A DNA stretch of 5,041 nucleotides, taken from Bryobacterales bacterium (GTDB lineage: Bacteria; Cyanobacteriota; Vampirovibrionia; Obscuribacterales; Obscuribacteraceae). Below, piece after piece: positions 4,478-5,041 of this stretch. The notes under the pieces are model-generated. The model was not told the origin of the DNA and searched no databases. It was given only the letters and a program-made list of their open reading frames with translations. Numbering within the stretch: position 1 is the first letter of the stretch; each line of letters opens with the position of its first letter. The DNA is taken from the NCBI GenBank assembly GCA_903970295.1, contig CAJCHQ010000250.1, positions 1 to 5,041 of the forward strand, in the 5' to 3' direction. A program made the translations under genes and the position numbers.

Positions 4478-5041
4478 TGTCGTTTATGATGACGCGCTGC
4501 ATGCTTGCCTTGGGCTGGCGATGCGGCCCGATCGATTTCGATAACGGTTTTGGCAGGAGTCGCAGGTGAATGCTCATTGGCTTCACCAATGCTGCCGTCG
4601 GTCGGGTTGGTTCCTTCCGTGCCGGCTGAGCCTTCGAGTTTGCCGGCTTCGTGCCCGTTTTCAGGAGCAGATTTCGACTCTTTGTCGACAACGTCTTTAG
4701 CGCTGGCTGCCTTCTCTATTCTGATCGATTTGATCGAGTCCAACAAGGCAATCAACCAATTTACTTCTGCGCTGAGCGCCCGCACCGATGGCACGTGCCC
4801 GTTGACCATCACGGTGACGGCGCAAGTTTGCCCACCCACGGTTTGCAGGACTCCGGATATGGAGCGAACCGTGTCCATCGAACCTGTCTTAAAGGCAAAA
4901 GTACCGTGTCCGACCGGGTTTGAATGTTTGAGCAGAGCCAGATAGGGTCCATTCAAAGTCGGAGTGGCCATGTGTTTGAGCACCATATTTAGTGCATGGG
5001 GCGAAATTCCGTTTTTCCTGGAAAGACCGCAGCCGTCGAAA
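4471..5041 (-). CDS. dacB: D-alanyl-D-alanine carboxypeptidase/endopeptidase, PBP4/DacB type (S13), 3' part
   Basis: The gene is cut by the right edge; 189 C-terminal codons are visible and the frame stays open to base 5041. The visible part starts with FDGCGLSRKNGISP (coded at about 4999-5040), equivalent to the DGSGLSR block of S13 peptidases. The KTGS box follows, coded at 4879-4890 and with its active-site-lining Lys, and then the strand SISGVLQTVGGQTCAVTVMVNG. The nucleophile SxxK and the SxN box would lie outside the window. This family trims pentapeptide side chains or cleaves cross-links of peptidoglycan in the periplasm. Two features are odd. The block reads DGCG instead of the usual DGSG. 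After the usual family end (near LIALLDSI) the protein runs on for about 85 residues rich in Ala, Glu, Gly, Pro and Lys, ending in a basic His tail, HAARHHKRHH. It converges with the SRPBCC gene. The family call is strong; the symbol is by homology only. Confidence 0.85.
   Translation of the reverse strand, partial: FDGCGLSRKNGISPHALNMVLKHMATPTLNGPYLALLKHSNPVGHGTFAFKTGSMDTVRSISGVLQTVGGQTCAVTVMVNGHVPSVRALSAEVNWLIALLDSIKSIRIEKAASAKDVVDKESKSAPENGHEAGKLEGSAGTEGTNPTDGSIGEANEHSPATPAKTVIEIDRAASPAQGKHAARHHKRHH

Noticed and set aside
4505..4945. Plus-strand frame of 146 codons opposite the dacB-like gene
   Set aside because: It mirrors the coding pattern of the opposite strand, where KTGS and DGxGLSR motifs prove the true frame.
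1..5041. CRISPR array, rRNA or complete insertion sequence
   Set aside because: No regularly spaced repeats, no rRNA-like stretches and no intact transposase were found by eye on either strand.

Overview
The window looks like ordinary bacterial chromosome of mid GC content. Genes lie on both strands and carry Shine-Dalgarno (SD) sites of the GGAG/GAGG/GGAGG type. Four complete protein genes, one gene cut by the right edge and one probable gene remnant can be supported. A D-Ala-D-Ala carboxypeptidase implies a peptidoglycan-containing cell. The style of the proteins (a degenerate GGDEF protein, an AhpD-like protein, a secreted SRPBCC protein) would fit a non-photosynthetic cyanobacterial relative such as the Obscuribacterales. 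That is an impression from memory, not something the sequence proves.

Layout. Positions 1-437 hold no supportable gene and become AT-rich towards the right. Positions 438-1224 form a compact block: a minus-strand gene for a DUF6088/AbiEi-like winged-helix protein (474-1082), bracketed by two inverted copies of a ~27-bp palindrome-like repeat. The block may be a small mobile or invertible cassette, or a gene with its own operators. Positions 1471-2205 (minus) encode a GGDEF-fold protein whose catalytic signature is destroyed but whose c-di-GMP-binding I-site is intact. It has a good -10 box upstream, and a hairpin follows its stop codon. The 580-bp divergent spacer carries a broken plus-strand reading frame resembling the N-terminus of IS66/DUF6444-type transposases.

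On the plus strand, 2800-3348 encodes an AhpD/carboxymuconolactone-decarboxylase-fold protein with the CxxC redox motif. A hairpin nearly identical to the one after the GGDEF gene begins on the last base of its stop codon. Positions 3742-4434 encode a SRPBCC (START-like) lipid-binding-fold protein with a signal peptide. It converges on 4471-5041 (minus), the C-terminal part of a PBP4/DacB-type D-alanyl-D-alanine carboxypeptidase with an unusual acidic, then His-rich tail.

No obvious operon joins these genes. All but the last pair are separated by spacers of several hundred bases, so they are probably independent transcription units: redox defence, c-di-GMP sensing, envelope maintenance and one accessory DNA-binding gene. 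The items most worth a second look are the inverted-repeat-bounded DUF6088 gene, the I-site-only GGDEF protein, and the 19-nt hairpin shared by two unrelated gene ends.
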